Shown here piece by piece: positions 1-9,479 of a stretch of 64,000 bases of DNA. Within the stretch, counting starts at the first letter, position 1. The number at the start of each line of letters is the position of its first letter. This DNA comes from JAPPFW01 sp965231815 (GTDB taxonomy: Bacteria; Actinomycetota; Acidimicrobiia; Spongiisociales; Spongiisociaceae), in contig OZ246890.1 in assembly GCA_965231815.1 (NCBI GenBank), positions 3,844,001 through 3,908,000 of the forward strand, in the 5' to 3' direction. A program made the translations under genes and the position numbers. The notes beneath the pieces were generated by a model. The model saw only the letters and a program-made list of their open reading frames with translations. It ran no database searches and was not told the DNA's origin.

Positions 1-1
1 G

Positions 2-217
2 TATGTAACCTCTTTCGGCGCCAGCGCTCTGGAGAGGATCCGACCCGACGGCGAGATCGAATTGGTCGCTCGGGATGACCGCGGCCTCACCATCAACCGT
101 GTCACCAACTGCGCGTTCGGCGGCCCCCGGCTCGAGAATCTCTACCTTGCCAACCTGGGAGGCTGGCACATCTCGGTCATGACCGTCGGCATCCCCGGCC
201 AGCCTCTATTCGCATAG
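2..217 (+). CDS. SMP-30/gluconolactonase-family lactonase, C-terminal fragment
   Basis: This is the last 71 codons of a gene that enters from the left edge of the window and stops at TAG 215-217. The visible protein contains VTSFGASALERI, then TNCAFGGPRLENLYLAN and ends GIPGQPLFA. This matches the last blades of SMP-30/gluconolactonase/LRE beta-propellers, where an 'NxxFGGP..LY' strand and a closing 'VGxPGxP' segment are typical. The family opens sugar or aromatic lactones in a metal-dependent reaction, usually in the cytoplasm. The metal-binding N-terminal half lies outside the window, so substrate and start cannot be judged. It is on the opposite strand from the transporter operon at 1-8 kb and separated from the next gene by a non-coding gap. 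Confidence 0.75.
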   Translation, partial: YVTSFGASALERIRPDGEIELVARDDRGLTINRVTNCAFGGPRLENLYLANLGGWHISVMTVGIPGQPLFA

Positions 218-384
218 CAGTTCTCCTGAACATCCGAAGTCAGCGGAACGCCGACAACACTCATCCGGACAGCCAATCATCGCCAAATCCGGGAAACATG
301 GAAAGGCGACCTATATAGCAATGTGGTCGGGTTATCGTATGCTTAGGAGAACGGCTACGACCCCGGGAGGAAGAAAGGCAACTG

Positions 385-702
385 GTGCCGGTGACCGATT
401 CGACACCCGATCTCCACATTGAAGTCAGCGAATAAGAGGAACGTAACGTTGTTTATGCGCATGCTGCATTCGTTAGTGTCTCACCCTTTGACTTCCGTGT
501 GGATTTCGCACGATTCAACGAACCACCATCGTCCGACGAAGCAGTGGCAACTGTGGTCCAACGCGTATACCTGTCCTCGGTAGCGGCGGAGATACTGTTG
601 GTCGAACTCGAACATGCGATGCAGGTGTACCAAGAACGTGTCCTCAGCCCCCAAATCGACGACATCATGCAGGACGACCACAACGACGGAGAGGAGAGTT
701 GA
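385..702 (+). pseudogene. DUF3467-like small protein interrupted by an in-frame TAA
   Basis: A GTG at 385 follows the ribosome binding site GGAGGAAGAAAGG (366-378) and begins VPVTDSTPDLHIEVSE, then meets TAA at 433-435. The same frame continues at once with VVYAHAAFVSVSPFDFRVDF and ends about 90 codons later in ELEHAMQVYQERVLSP plus an acidic tail. The segments on both sides of the stop match the order of DUF3467 proteins: a short 'xxVEIxE' strand, a 'YAN...SPxEFxLDF' strand, then a helix of the kind 'xxAxxLLxxLxxxxxxYE'. No ATG, GTG or TTG lies between the stop and the conserved Tyr-Ala strand, so a restart would have to use GTG 499 and would lose that strand. I read it as one gene broken by a nonsense codon, or translated by readthrough. 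Function of DUF3467 is unknown. Confidence 0.55.
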
Positions 703-704
703 GA

Positions 705-872
705 ATGCCTCAGGAAGGAGTTCTCCGCAACCGTAAGTACCGGAAGTCAACACGCAAGAGCGAACCTCATCGAATTAAGGGCACGTATAGGGCACCAGAC
801 CCCAACCTGCTACCGCCACCCGGCCGAGCCCAGGAATGGCTGAGAGAATGGTTGGAGACCCCCCAATCATGA
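705..872 (+). CDS. Small basic protein, unknown function (55 aa)
   Basis: ATG 705 lies 2 bases after the TGA of the DUF3467-like frame and behind GGAGAGGAGAG (689-699), so the two are probably co-transcribed. The 55-residue product begins MPQEGVLRNRKYRKSTRKSE, is very basic in its first half (K/R runs), and then has Pro-rich PDPNLLPPPGR followed by the amphipathic segment AQEWLREWLETP. No family is recognised. Close spacing and a good ribosome binding site argue for a real gene. A DNA- or RNA-binding or partner role with the preceding protein is possible but only inferred. Confidence 0.45.
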   Translation: MPQEGVLRNRKYRKSTRKSEPHRIKGTYRAPDPNLLPPPGRAQEWLREWLETPQS

Positions 873-968
873 TCCATTCATAGCAGTAACTGTCATCTAC
901 CTCTTCAAGGGGTGACCTTGTGAAATCTATGAGGTTGCCCCGGTTTGGTGGACACTCTGGATCGAACC

Positions 969-1742
969 TCAGGAGGGTGTTCGAAGCTGGCAGGTCAAGC
1001 CGCCGTCGACGACCAGGGTGTGGCCCGTAATGAAAGATGCGTCCCCGTCGGCGAGGAAGGCAACCGCGGCCGCAATGTCATCCGGATTTCCCCGACGACC
1101 GAGGGGATGGAGATCCGAAACGGACGAGGCGAACTCCTCTGCGTTCTCCATGGTGGCCAGAACCCTCTCCCACGCCGCGGTGTCGATGAAACCCGGAGCG
1201 ATCGCATTCACCCGTATACCTCGTGGACCCAACTCGAGGGCGAGGGTCTTGGTGAGGCCGATCAACCCGGCTTTGGAGGCTGTATAGGCCGAGTAGTTCG
1301 GGAAGGTGTACCACGCCATCACCGAGGCAATGTTGATAATGCTTCCCATCCCCGATCGTTCCATGATCCCCGCCACCGCTTGGGCTGAAAAGGCGACACT
1401 TCTCAGATCGACCGCGATACACCGGTCCCAGGCTTCAACGGTCATCTCGGCAAGTGGCTCGTTGTAATCAAGCCCGGCGTTGTTGACCAGCACATGCAAA
1501 GCCCCCCACCGATCCTCGACCTCCGAAGCGATAACCTCAAAAGCCGCCGGGTCTCCGACATCGACATCCAGAAAACACGCTTCAACCCCTAGCTCCCTTA
1601 TCCGGTCGGTAACTTGGTGACCCTCATCGGTATCTATATCCACGACTGCTACGCGGAAGCCTTCAGCAGCCAGCCGTAAGGCGCAGCCCCTCCCTATTCC
1701 GGAAGCTGCGCCGGTCACCACCGCCACCCTTCGTTCGGTCAT
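969..1742 (-). CDS. SDR-family oxidoreductase (FabG-like)
   Basis: A 257-residue classical short-chain dehydrogenase/reductase. The cofactor motif TGAASGIG is at residues 10-17, an acidic Asp at the end of beta-2 (VAVVDID) favours NAD(H), NNAG is at 87-90, and the catalytic Ser140, Tyr153 and Lys157 are all present (YTASK). The C-terminus ends in the usual FITGHTLVVDGG. These enzymes oxidise secondary alcohols or reduce ketones in the cytosol. The ATG overlaps the stop of the upstream permease gene by 4 bases (ATGA), so it is the last gene of the dipeptide-type transporter operon and probably acts on the imported compound or a breakdown product. The exact substrate cannot be read from sequence. 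Confidence 0.85.
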   Translation of the reverse strand: MTERRVAVVTGAASGIGRGCALRLAAEGFRVAVVDIDTDEGHQVTDRIRELGVEACFLDVDVGDPAAFEVIASEVEDRWGALHVLVNNAGLDYNEPLAEMTVEAWDRCIAVDLRSVAFSAQAVAGIMERSGMGSIINIASVMAWYTFPNYSAYTASKAGLIGLTKTLALELGPRGIRVNAIAPGFIDTAAWERVLATMENAEEFASSVSDLHPLGRRGNPDDIAAAVAFLADGDASFITGHTLVVDGGLTCQLRTPS

Positions 1743-2653
1743 CTGATGCGCTCTCCTTTAGACCTAGGGCTCAGAACGTCTCGCAGACCATCCCCCAGCA
1801 GGTTGGTGGCGAAGACGGTAAGGGCTAAGGCCACGCCGGGGAAGAAAGCCATCCACCAGGAGAGGGCTATGAACTGGCGGCCGTCCTGGATCATGGTTCC
1901 CCACTCCGGACTGGGGGGTGGAATACCCAGACCCAGGAAGCTGAGCGCCGCTCCGGCCAGAATGGCTCCCGCCACATGGATGGTCATCATCACCAGGATA
2001 GGTGGCATGACGCGCTGGATTATGTGGCGGAACATTATCCGTAGGTCCCCGGCCCCGATCGCGATAGCCGTTTGCACGAAAGGAGCTTCCTTGGCTTGGA
2101 GCACCTGACCGCGGGCCATACGAATGTAGAACGGGATACCGGACAGACCCAGCGCTAGGGCGATGCTCCACAAACCCGGGCCTAGCACCGCCACCACCGT
2201 CAAGGCTAGGAGAATCGGGGGAAACGCCAAGGCTATGTCCACGAAACGGGTCAACAGCAGGTCCGCCCACCGGCCATAGTATCCGAACAACATCCCCAAA
2301 GTGGTACCAACCACCGATGAGATGAGCATGGGAGCTACCCCCATGACCAGAGACGGCCTCGCTCCATGGATAACCCGGCTCAGCACATCCCGGCCGAATT
2401 GATCCGTTCCCATCAGGTGGGTCCAGTTCGGTGGCTGCAGGGCGACATCGGGCTGGGTATCCACCGGGCCGTAGGGAGCGAACCAACCTGCAAAAAGGGC
2501 CGCCGCCAGGATGATCGAGAAGAGCGATCCTCCTACCACCACCGAGCGGTGGGAGACCAACCTCCGCCAGATACCGACGGACGCCGGTTCCAGCAGTTCG
2601 GGGCCGGCGCCGGCGTCCTGCACGGCGATATCAGGCCGCGCCGAGCTTGACAC
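1739..2653 (-). CDS. ABC transporter permease, DppC/OppC type
   Basis: A 304-residue inner-membrane permease of the peptide/nickel/opine uptake class. It has a hydrophilic N-terminus, a first membrane span (VVVGGSLFSIILAAALF), the periplasmic segment HLMGTDQFGRDVLSRVIHGA that is diagnostic for DppC-like proteins, and four or five further spans. The cytoplasmic loop contains EAPFVQTAIAIGAGDLRIM, the EAA motif that docks on the ATPase. The proposed start lies inside the end of the upstream permease gene (23-base overlap); a slightly later start is possible. It should pair with the DppB-like protein upstream and with the single ATPase at 5734-6753. No second ATPase (DppF) is present nearby. Confidence 0.9.
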   Translation of the reverse strand: MSSSARPDIAVQDAGAGPELLEPASVGIWRRLVSHRSVVVGGSLFSIILAAALFAGWFAPYGPVDTQPDVALQPPNWTHLMGTDQFGRDVLSRVIHGARPSLVMGVAPMLISSVVGTTLGMLFGYYGRWADLLLTRFVDIALAFPPILLALTVVAVLGPGLWSIALALGLSGIPFYIRMARGQVLQAKEAPFVQTAIAIGAGDLRIMFRHIIQRVMPPILVMMTIHVAGAILAGAALSFLGLGIPPPSPEWGTMIQDGRQFIALSWWMAFFPGVALALTVFATNLLGDGLRDVLSPRSKGERIR

Positions 2654-3563
2654 GAGGATCCAGGACTTTGTAGAGGATGTCGACTATCACGTTGATGATC
2701 ACAAACAGGGAAGCCAGAATCAGGATCGAACCTTGCAGAACAGGCAGATCCCGCCGCAAGATGCTGTTCACCACGAGCTGTCCAAGACCTTGGCGGGCGA
2801 ACAGCATCTCGATGACAACTGCGGCTCCCAGCAGGTTTCCCACCTGAAGCCCGATCATCGTAACCACCGGTATCAGTGCGTTGCGCAGGCCATGGCGCCA
2901 GGTAACCCACCGATCGGAGGCGCCTTTGGCACGGGCAGTGGTTATGTAGTCCTGCTCGAGCGATTCGATCAGGCTGCTCCGCACCAACCGGGCCAGTATC
3001 GCGGCCTCGGCAATGCCCAGCGTTACCGCCGGCAGCACCAGCCCGTTGAAACCCCCCGAACTAAGCGCCGGGAACCAACCCAGGTTCACCGCGAACAGCA
3101 GTATGAGCATCAGCCCGAACCAGAACTGCGGTACGGACAGCCCCAGTACCGCCGTTCCCATGGCCAGAGTGTCAACAAAGGTGTTGCGGCGTCGGGCGGC
3201 CAGGACTCCCAGCGGCACCCCGACGATGATGGCTACGACCATTCCCGCGGCCACCAGTATGAGAGTCGAGGGGATCTGAGCGGCGACCAGAGAGAGTACG
3301 GCACGATCCGATCTGGTTGAACGACCCAAGTCACCCTGGATAAGACCCCAGAGATAGTCTCCCAGCTGCACCAAGACGGGCCGGTTCAAACCGAACGCTT
3401 CCCGCATCTCCATCTGCTGTTCGGGGCTTAGCTTCGCCCCGCCCGCCATTACCGCAGACACCGCGTCGCCCGGGACCAGCTGCATGAGCAGGAAGATGAG
3501 GACCGCCGCCCCCACCAGCACCGGGACGGTAAGGGTCATACGACCGAGGACGTACCTCAGCAC
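2631..3563 (-). CDS. ABC transporter permease, DppB/OppB type
   Basis: A 310-residue permease starting MLRYVLGRMTLTVPVLVGAA, the usual DppB opening, in which the first span follows a short cytoplasmic tail. Family signatures visible are LVPGD early on, a periplasmic region with YLWGLIQGDLGRS, and the EAA loop EQDYITTARAKGASDRWV near residue 210. About six membrane segments can be traced. It forms the membrane channel with the DppC-like partner, whose gene overlaps its end. The binding-protein gene lies 60 bp upstream, so the order binding protein, B, C follows the normal dpp/opp layout. Substrate could be a peptide, an opine, nickel or an amine-containing oligomer; the neighbouring ceramidase-like hydrolase suggests an N-acyl compound, but that is inference. 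Confidence 0.9.
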   Translation of the reverse strand: MLRYVLGRMTLTVPVLVGAAVLIFLLMQLVPGDAVSAVMAGGAKLSPEQQMEMREAFGLNRPVLVQLGDYLWGLIQGDLGRSTRSDRAVLSLVAAQIPSTLILVAAGMVVAIIVGVPLGVLAARRRNTFVDTLAMGTAVLGLSVPQFWFGLMLILLFAVNLGWFPALSSGGFNGLVLPAVTLGIAEAAILARLVRSSLIESLEQDYITTARAKGASDRWVTWRHGLRNALIPVVTMIGLQVGNLLGAAVVIEMLFARQGLGQLVVNSILRRDLPVLQGSILILASLFVIINVIVDILYKVLDPRVKLGAA

Positions 3564-3622
3564 CGATCAAACTCGGCTAGGGAGATACGTCCTCGGTTTC
3601 CGGTAGTCAACTGACTTTTTAG

Positions 3623-5540
3623 CTACTGGCTCAGCGACGCTCCTCCGAAGTACTTGTAGAACCCGGTTCCGTCCACGGCGAATCCGCTCAGGTCATTGGA
3701 AAACGCGGTGAAGAAGTGGAGTTCGATGATCGGGACGATATAGGCCTGGTCCATTATGTAACGCTGAACCTCGGACAGGATCTCAGCCCGGGCGCCGAGA
3801 TTCGTCTCTACCGACGCGGCGTCCAGCAGCGCGTCGAGGTCCGGATCGTTGATGTGTCCCACATTGATGTTGCCGGGACCGATAGATGAGGAGTGGAAGT
3901 CCCTCCGCAGGCTGGCCGGCGAGGCGAACACGTCACCCATCGAGGCCAGCTCGTAGATGGTCTCCCCGGTTCCCTGGAAGTAGCCGCCGCCTTCGAGGGT
4001 AATCACCTCGGCGTCGAAGCCCACTTCTCGAAGCTGATCCTGCAGCAATGTAACCCAAGGGTTCCAACTACGGTTCTCGATGATCCGGGCCTGGAGGGTT
4101 TCGCCGTCTGCATTACGACGTATTCCATCGTCGCCCAGTGTCCATCCGGCCTCATCCAGCAGATCGGCGGAACGCTGTGGATCGTAGGGATAGTAGGTCT
4201 CCACGATGGGGTCGTACTCGGCAAAGTCGCTAGAGAGCGGTCCGTACGCCCGAGGCGCCTTACCGAAGAAAACCAGCTTGACTATCTCGTCCTGATCGAC
4301 AGCATGCAGGATGGCCTGACGCACCCGGATATCGGAGGTAGGGGAGATCTCGGGGCTGATGTAGTTGACCTGCGGCAAGCCGGGTAGGGAGAACCCCTCC
4401 ACGGTTATCCCGTCGATCTCTTCCAGAGGGGCGATGTTCTGGAAGGGCACTAGATCAAGGAAGTCGATCTCGCCCGTCGACAGAGCCGCGGTTCGAGTCT
4501 GATCATCTGGAATGAAGCGGAAGACCAGGCGCTCGGCCCGAGCCGGGCCGGTGGTTCCGTAGAAGGAAAACTCACCCCACGTCCAGTCGGGGTTGCGCAG
4601 CAAGGAAATATGGCTCCCCTCCACCCATTCCTCGAAGATGAACGGTCCGGTCCCGATCGGCATCTGTCCGGCATCGGCGCCCAGAGCTTCCACCGCCGCG
4701 GCGTTGGTGATTGCCGCGCCGGGCGCCGCGAGATCGATGAGTATGTCGGACACCGGCGCCGAGAAGCTCAACTCCACCGTGTAGTCGTCGATCACCTCGG
4801 TGTCCTGATAGTGGGTTGCGAGAAGAGCGGATTGGGACCCCGAGACCTCGCCCTTCAGGCGATCGAAGTGCTCTTTGACCACCTGCGCATTGAACGGATC
4901 CCCGTTATGGAAGGTGACACCCTCGCGGAGACCGAAACGTACGCTCATGGCGTCTGAACCGAGGCTCCAGGTGGTCGCCAGACCGGGATGGATCTGCATC
5001 CCCTGGCCCAGGATCACCAGCGTCTCGTATATCTGGGCCACAACCGCCTGGTCGTTGACGGTAGTGGCGGCGAAGGCGTCAAGCTGGGAAGGCTCCTGAT
5101 TGGTACCGAACACTATGGTGCCGCCACCCATCAACTCCTCGACCTGCATCTGGGCCTCGTCAGCGGTCATCTGAGCCTCGTCAGCGGCCTCCTCGGCCTC
5201 CTCGGCAACCATCATGGCTTCCTGCGCGGCCTTCTCTGCTTCGGCCTGGGCCGCTTCGGCCTCGGCTAGGGCCGCCTGAGACGCTTCGTCGCCTTCCATC
5301 GCTTCAGCGGCCGCCTGCTGGGCCGCTTCCAGATCAGCCTGGGCTTGGGCTAGCGCAGCCGCCGCGGCATCGGCTTCGGCTTGGGCCGCCTGGGCTTCAG
5401 CCTGGGCTTCAGCAGCCTGAGGCGACAGCTTGAGTAGCCGCTTCGTCGGCAGCGGTCGTATCCTCTCCACCGCACGCAGCCGCTAGCATCGTCAGGACTA
5501 CCAGAACGGCGATCAGAGGCCTACGGGCAAGTCTTTTCAT
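3623..5540 (-). CDS. Solute-binding lipoprotein, family 5 (DppA-like), with coiled-coil stalk; frameshifted near the N-terminus
   Basis: The natural start is ATG 5540: MKRLARRPLIAVLVVLTML then the lipobox LAAAC, so the protein is lipid-anchored. This frame runs only 42 codons, to GEDTTAADEAATQAVASGC and TGA. The body is in the +1 frame from about 5430 down to 3623. It has a long Ala/Glu/Gln-rich coiled coil (roughly 100 residues, including EGDEASQAALAEAEAA), then a complete SBP_bac_5 domain beginning TIVFGTNQEPSQLDAF. Typical family pieces include HPGLATTW, FRLREG-like FGLREGVTFHNGDPF and FIFEEW. One extra base around 5410-5430 would explain the split. The main frame also has an internal GTG (5470), but starting there would lose the signal peptide. 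The acidic Ala-rich stalk is shared with the unrelated binding protein at 46771-48135. Confidence 0.75.
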
Positions 5541-5733
5541 TGTTGCTCCTCGGTTGTCTAACTGGCAGGATTGATCCTAACCCCCGCACATGGCTGACCG
5601 CGCACGGATCACTCGCCGGACATCACATTGACGTATCGCTCGCGCCGCTATCGCACGAGCACACCAACCAACCCGAACATAGCCTCCGTCCCCGCGAGGG
5701 GCAGACGATTCAAGCTTACGAAGTGCGAGGCTT

Positions 5734-6753
5734 TCAAGCGGTCTCCGATATGAAATGGCAAGCCCCGGAGTGACCAGACCCGAGAGGGGCCAAGCGAACC
5801 CTCATGCTACGGCAATCTTCTCTCCCATCCGAAAGGAAGCAACGAGGGTGGAAGGTGCATCCGCTAGGTCGGGATGCCAGAGTGGGAGGGGCGCCGGGGA
5901 TAGGCGCCAGGCGTCCGAGCTCTCCTTCCAGGCGGGGAAGGCCGGCGAACAGCCCGATGGTGTAGGGATGGCGAGGCCGGATGAAGATCGACTCCACGGT
6001 TCCGAACTCCACGATCCGCCCGGCGTACATGACCGCTACCCGGTTCGCTACCTCGGCGATCACCCCCAGATCGTGGGTTACCAGGATCATCGACGTGTCT
6101 GCGGCGCGGCATCCGGCAGCCAACACTTCCAGCACCTGGGCCTGGATCGTAACGTCTAGAGCGGTAGTGGGTTCGTCCGCGATCAGAACAGGCGGTTGGT
6201 TGGCGATGGCGATAGCAATCACCGCCCTCTGGCGCATACCGCCCGACATCTCATGGGGAAACTGGCGGAAACGTTCTCGAGGGTTGGGAATACCCACCCG
6301 TTCCAGCAGCTCGAAGGCTCGCCGCCGGGCTTGGCGACGGGTGGCGCCGTGGATGTGCAGCGCTTCAGCAATCTGGTGTCCGACCCGCATGACAGGATTA
6401 AGTGACGTCATCGGATCCTGGAAGACCATGGCGATCTCCTTGCCTCGGATACCTTCAAGATCCGGATCGGAGAGTTCTAGGAGGTTTCTCCCGCCGTAGA
6501 CGACCTCTCCGGAGGTCACGCGTCCATTGTCGGGGAGCAACCCGACCAGAGCGGAGACCGTCACGGTCTTGCCGGAGCCCGACTCACCAACCACCCCCAG
6601 TATGTCACCCGGATAGAGGGAGAAGCTCACCTCCTCCACCGCAGACAGGAGGCCGTGGTGGGTCCTGAATGAGACCGAGAGGTTATCCACCGCTAGCAGG
6701 GGGGAGGATTCGGTCGGACCGGCTCCGGAGGCGAGATCGACGCGTGAGTTCAT
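5734..6753 (-). CDS. ABC transporter ATP-binding protein, DppD/OppD type
   Basis: Cytoplasmic ATPase of about 339 residues. The start ATG 6753 overlaps the stop of the upstream ceramidase-like gene (ATGA), which makes it preferable to longer versions reading back into that gene. Walker A is GESGSGKT, followed by the Q-loop MVFQDPMTSLNPVM, the signature MSGGMRQR, Walker B LIADEPTTALD and the switch His in LVTHDLGVIAEV. The C-terminal extension (GAPPTLASRPSGCTFHPRC) is the oligo_HPY region found only in peptide-type importers. It powers the DppB/DppC pair downstream. Only one ATPase is encoded here, so either it works as a homodimer or a DppF-like partner lies elsewhere. Confidence 0.9.
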   Translation of the reverse strand: MNSRVDLASGAGPTESSPLLAVDNLSVSFRTHHGLLSAVEEVSFSLYPGDILGVVGESGSGKTVTVSALVGLLPDNGRVTSGEVVYGGRNLLELSDPDLEGIRGKEIAMVFQDPMTSLNPVMRVGHQIAEALHIHGATRRQARRRAFELLERVGIPNPRERFRQFPHEMSGGMRQRAVIAIAIANQPPVLIADEPTTALDVTIQAQVLEVLAAGCRAADTSMILVTHDLGVIAEVANRVAVMYAGRIVEFGTVESIFIRPRHPYTIGLFAGLPRLEGELGRLAPIPGAPPTLASRPSGCTFHPRCFLSDGREDCRSMRVRLAPLGSGHSGACHFISETA

Positions 6754-8148
6754 CCGCCGACCAGGTCGGCTATCAGTTCTATCGCTTCTCGCTCCAGTAC
6801 GGACGCTGCTTCCGGTGTGAACGCCGTAGCCCACTCCGGTTCGTACCCTCCTCTGGCGAACTCATCGGCGGTAGGAACGTACCCGGTCACTCCGTTGGTG
6901 TATCCGGCCATGTGGGTGTATGCGAAGGGGGACGCCTCCCGAACCCGTACTCCTATCTCTGAGAAAGGTTCACCCGGGAAGCCGATCAAGACCATATCGT
7001 CGATCCGGATACCGTGCAGGCTGGTCTCCAGAGTACTCCTGCCCCCACACAACTTGGCCCAGGCGGCTCGAATCAGAGCCCTGCGCGCACGGTAACGAGC
7101 ATCCAGCACCTCGCTCTCGTCAGCCCCGGAAGTTTGGAGATCGAGAAAGCGCCGTGACAGGTGTTCGGCTTCCGCTTCCGCTTGACCGGGCGGCGTGGTG
7201 GGGCGTACCGGCATCTTGATGGAGCGCTCGATCACTCTCACCAGCGGCTCACGCCGGGGTAGTGGATCATCTACCCATATACCCAGAGGCGCTCCGGATT
7301 CGACGATCCGGTCGAAGCGGCGACGGGTGGGAAGAGTCCGGATACGGGTGAACACCTTGGCTGCTTCGGCTCCGAGCCTGGTACCCATCCGATCAGCGGC
7401 GCCGAGATCGCCGGTCAACGCTTCGGTCGTCATCATGTTGCCTGCGCAGCCCTGCAGGTATAGGCAGGTGGCGCCGGTCAGTCGCTCAACCACCCGTTTT
7501 GCCACACCGGGGAAGTCCGGGCTGATCAACCGGTTCTGGTAAGCGAGCACGATGGGATGAGCCGCATAGCAAACCAGCGCGGCCAAGGGCTGTTCTTCCA
7601 TGTCATCGAAGCGAACCACCATTACCTTCGGGTCCCGGAACCCGTCTGGATCTTGGCCTACCACAACCGTACCGTTAGGCGCCCCTCAGGCGACGATTGA
7701 CGGCGATGCCGCTCTCGCCCCAGTCGGCGGCCATCCTGGCCGGACGCATCGAGATCCGGGCCTGGTGCACCGCGCCCAAGGTCTGGGACCAAACCGTCTC
7801 GCGATAACCGGGGACCAGTTCATGGCCGGCCCGGCCCGACCGGTCACCCAGGAAATCCGACCACACCGGTCCGGCATGGGTGTGAGTGAAGGAAACGCGG
7901 ACCTTTTCCGGATCGATTCCCAACACGCCGGCCACGTCCGAACGGATCCGGTCGGAATCCTCCACCGTGATCAGCATCAGGTCATAGTCGAGCAAGACGA
8001 AGGTGTCGCTCTCGCCCTCCACCAGCAGCACGGTCACCCAGAGATCGAGATGAACTCCTTCGGCCCGCTCGTGTACTTGGGCGCCCCATCCGGCATGCTC
8101 GATACCGACGGGCGGCGTGATGTTCCCGCGTCCGACACCGACTCTCAC
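6750..8148 (-). pseudogene. Neutral/alkaline ceramidase-family hydrolase, split by a one-base frameshift
   Basis: Two adjacent frames make one protein of about 465 residues. The first (ATG 8148 down to 7675) begins MRVGVGRGNITPPVGIEHAG and carries the SFTHTHAGP metal site. The second (to 6750) continues with VVVGQDPDG, CYAAHPIVLAYQNRLISPDF and QGCAGNM. Order and motifs match the N-terminal hydrolase domain of neutral ceramidase-family amidases, which use zinc to cut amide bonds; bacterial relatives often lack the C-terminal domain. At 7682-7685 the plus strand has CCCC. With one base fewer, the frames join as NRRLRAPNGTVVVGQDPDG, exactly the family pattern, so one inserted base is the simplest explanation. 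It is first in the transporter operon and may act on the transported amide. Either inactivated or a sequencing indel. Confidence 0.72.
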
Positions 8149-8282
8149 GAGGACTCTCCCGATCGACTAGGCAGAGATTAGTCCCGCCCGGCCGGCTGAT
8201 TGTGGGTTGTCCAGCCGCTCGCCTACGGCGTCAATGAGCAATTGCCGGCTAGTTCCCGCAATGTCCGCTCATCCGGCGCTCC

Positions 8283-8491
8283 TAGCCCTGATTATTCAGG
8301 TTTCCCACACACCGAGGCATGTAACGCCTGTTCAACCCGAGTATTAGGAGAAACCCACCTTTCACCCGACAAGTGACCTCCCCACACCGGACCGGGACGG
8401 GAAACGTTGATAGCTTTATTGCCTGGTCAGGGTGTGAATCTGGTCTACTCCACTCATCCTTCCAACCCCCATCCATGAATAATCGGGGCTA
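8283..8491 (+). repeat. MITE copy M1 (about 208-bp TIR element)
   Basis: Begins TAGCCCTGATTATTCAGG and ends CCATGAATAATCGGGGCTA; read on the opposite strand the right end is TAGCCCCGATTATTCATGG, so the termini are imperfect inverted repeats of about 18 bp. The interior aligns along its length with M2, M5, M6, M7 and M8. The central hairpin is degraded here (TTTCACCCGACAAGTGACC). It lies in the gap between the start of the ceramidase-like gene and the end of the protease gene. No protein is predicted. Confidence 0.85.
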
Positions 8492-8539
8492 ACCATCTCC
8501 GCCGAGCGGTGGCCACCATTGGCTTGACGGTCGGTCCGG

Positions 8540-9479
8540 TCAGGTCGGTGGGCTCTGAAAAGGCATGGGCGTTGTGGCCGGCTGAGATATGACGAACCGA
8601 TGGGATGGCCCGCCGAGATAGTTCTCGATGACCTTCACCGTGTCGGTGCCGGTCAGTGACAACAAGGTTGCGTGGTGGACGCTCAGCACTGCGTCCTGTT
8701 CCTCTTGGGAGTCCTCGAGAAACCGGATCGCCAGCCCTTGCTGTCTCGCTTGTTGCCGGGTTATGGGTCGCCTGTGGATCAGATGTTCGTTGTCGTTGGC
8801 GAACCAGCCTGCGACGTCTTCAGCCTCATCGCTCCGATCTTTGAGCATCCCGGCAGCAAGCCACCGGCGCGCAAGGTCCCTGGTGAGCGCTTCAGCTTGC
8901 AGGCAGTCGGAGATAAGACCAGGCCGGTATTGGGCAAGTATCGGACCCCACACCCGGAAGGCCTCCGAGTCCTGTGCTATCTGGTCAGCCCCGAGCGAAA
9001 TCGTCGATAAGAGCTCCGGAAGACACGTATTGGTCGTTGACAGGTATTTGCGGGTCGATCGGGCCGAGGTTTGAGTGTGCACCCATCACTATTTCATCAC
9101 AGGCCAGAGCGAGCATCGTTCCGGCGGACATTGCAGCCAGGGGCACGATGGCCCGGATGTGAGAGAACTTGGAACGCAAGTATTCGACAATCGACTCCGT
9201 GGCCGCGACGTCGCCTCCCGGAACGTGCAGGATCAAGTCGAGTTGGTCGCCCTGAAGACCATGAACTGCTCCCATAAACCCCTGCAGATCAATCGGTTGC
9301 ATGGACGTCGCCGGGTTGCGCTGTGTGCTTGTCATCCAGTTCGTGTAGTACAAGATTGCCGGTCGCCCCGTGACCTTGTGTAGCTTGGTCAGATAGCGTT
9401 CCCGGACCTGATCAAACTGGATTGTGCCGGTAGCCGCGGTTTCCTGAAGTTCTGCGAGTATCTCACCCCAGTTAGGCAC
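8540..9479 (-). pseudogene. Serine dehydrogenase proteinase / SppA-like (SDH_sah) protein, split by a one-base frameshift
   Basis: The first frame starts GTG 9479 (MPNWGEILAELQETA) and contains LDLILHVPGGDVAATESIVEY, the Clp/crotonase-like fold's oxyanion GG motif, and VPLAAMSAGTMLALACDEIVMG, with the Ser-Ala-Gly nucleophile region typical of the family. It ends at the frameshift after GALIDDFA. The second frame (to 8540) supplies GPILAQYRPGLI, then HRRPITRQQARQQGL and DAVLSVHHAT, the expected C-terminal half. Plus-strand CCCC at 8989-8992 is the likely site: one base fewer gives DDFARADQIAQDSE. Total about 310 residues, normal for the family. Such proteins are often membrane- or chromosome-associated ATP-independent proteases of uncertain substrate. 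It lies directly after the small gene at 9480-9698, whose TAG abuts its GTG. Confidence 0.7.

Noticed and set aside
5400..5540. Programmed +1 frameshift in the dppA-like gene
   Set aside because: The context lacks the slippery CTT-TGA and Shine-Dalgarno-like element of known +1 sites; an indel is simpler. Kept only as an alternative.
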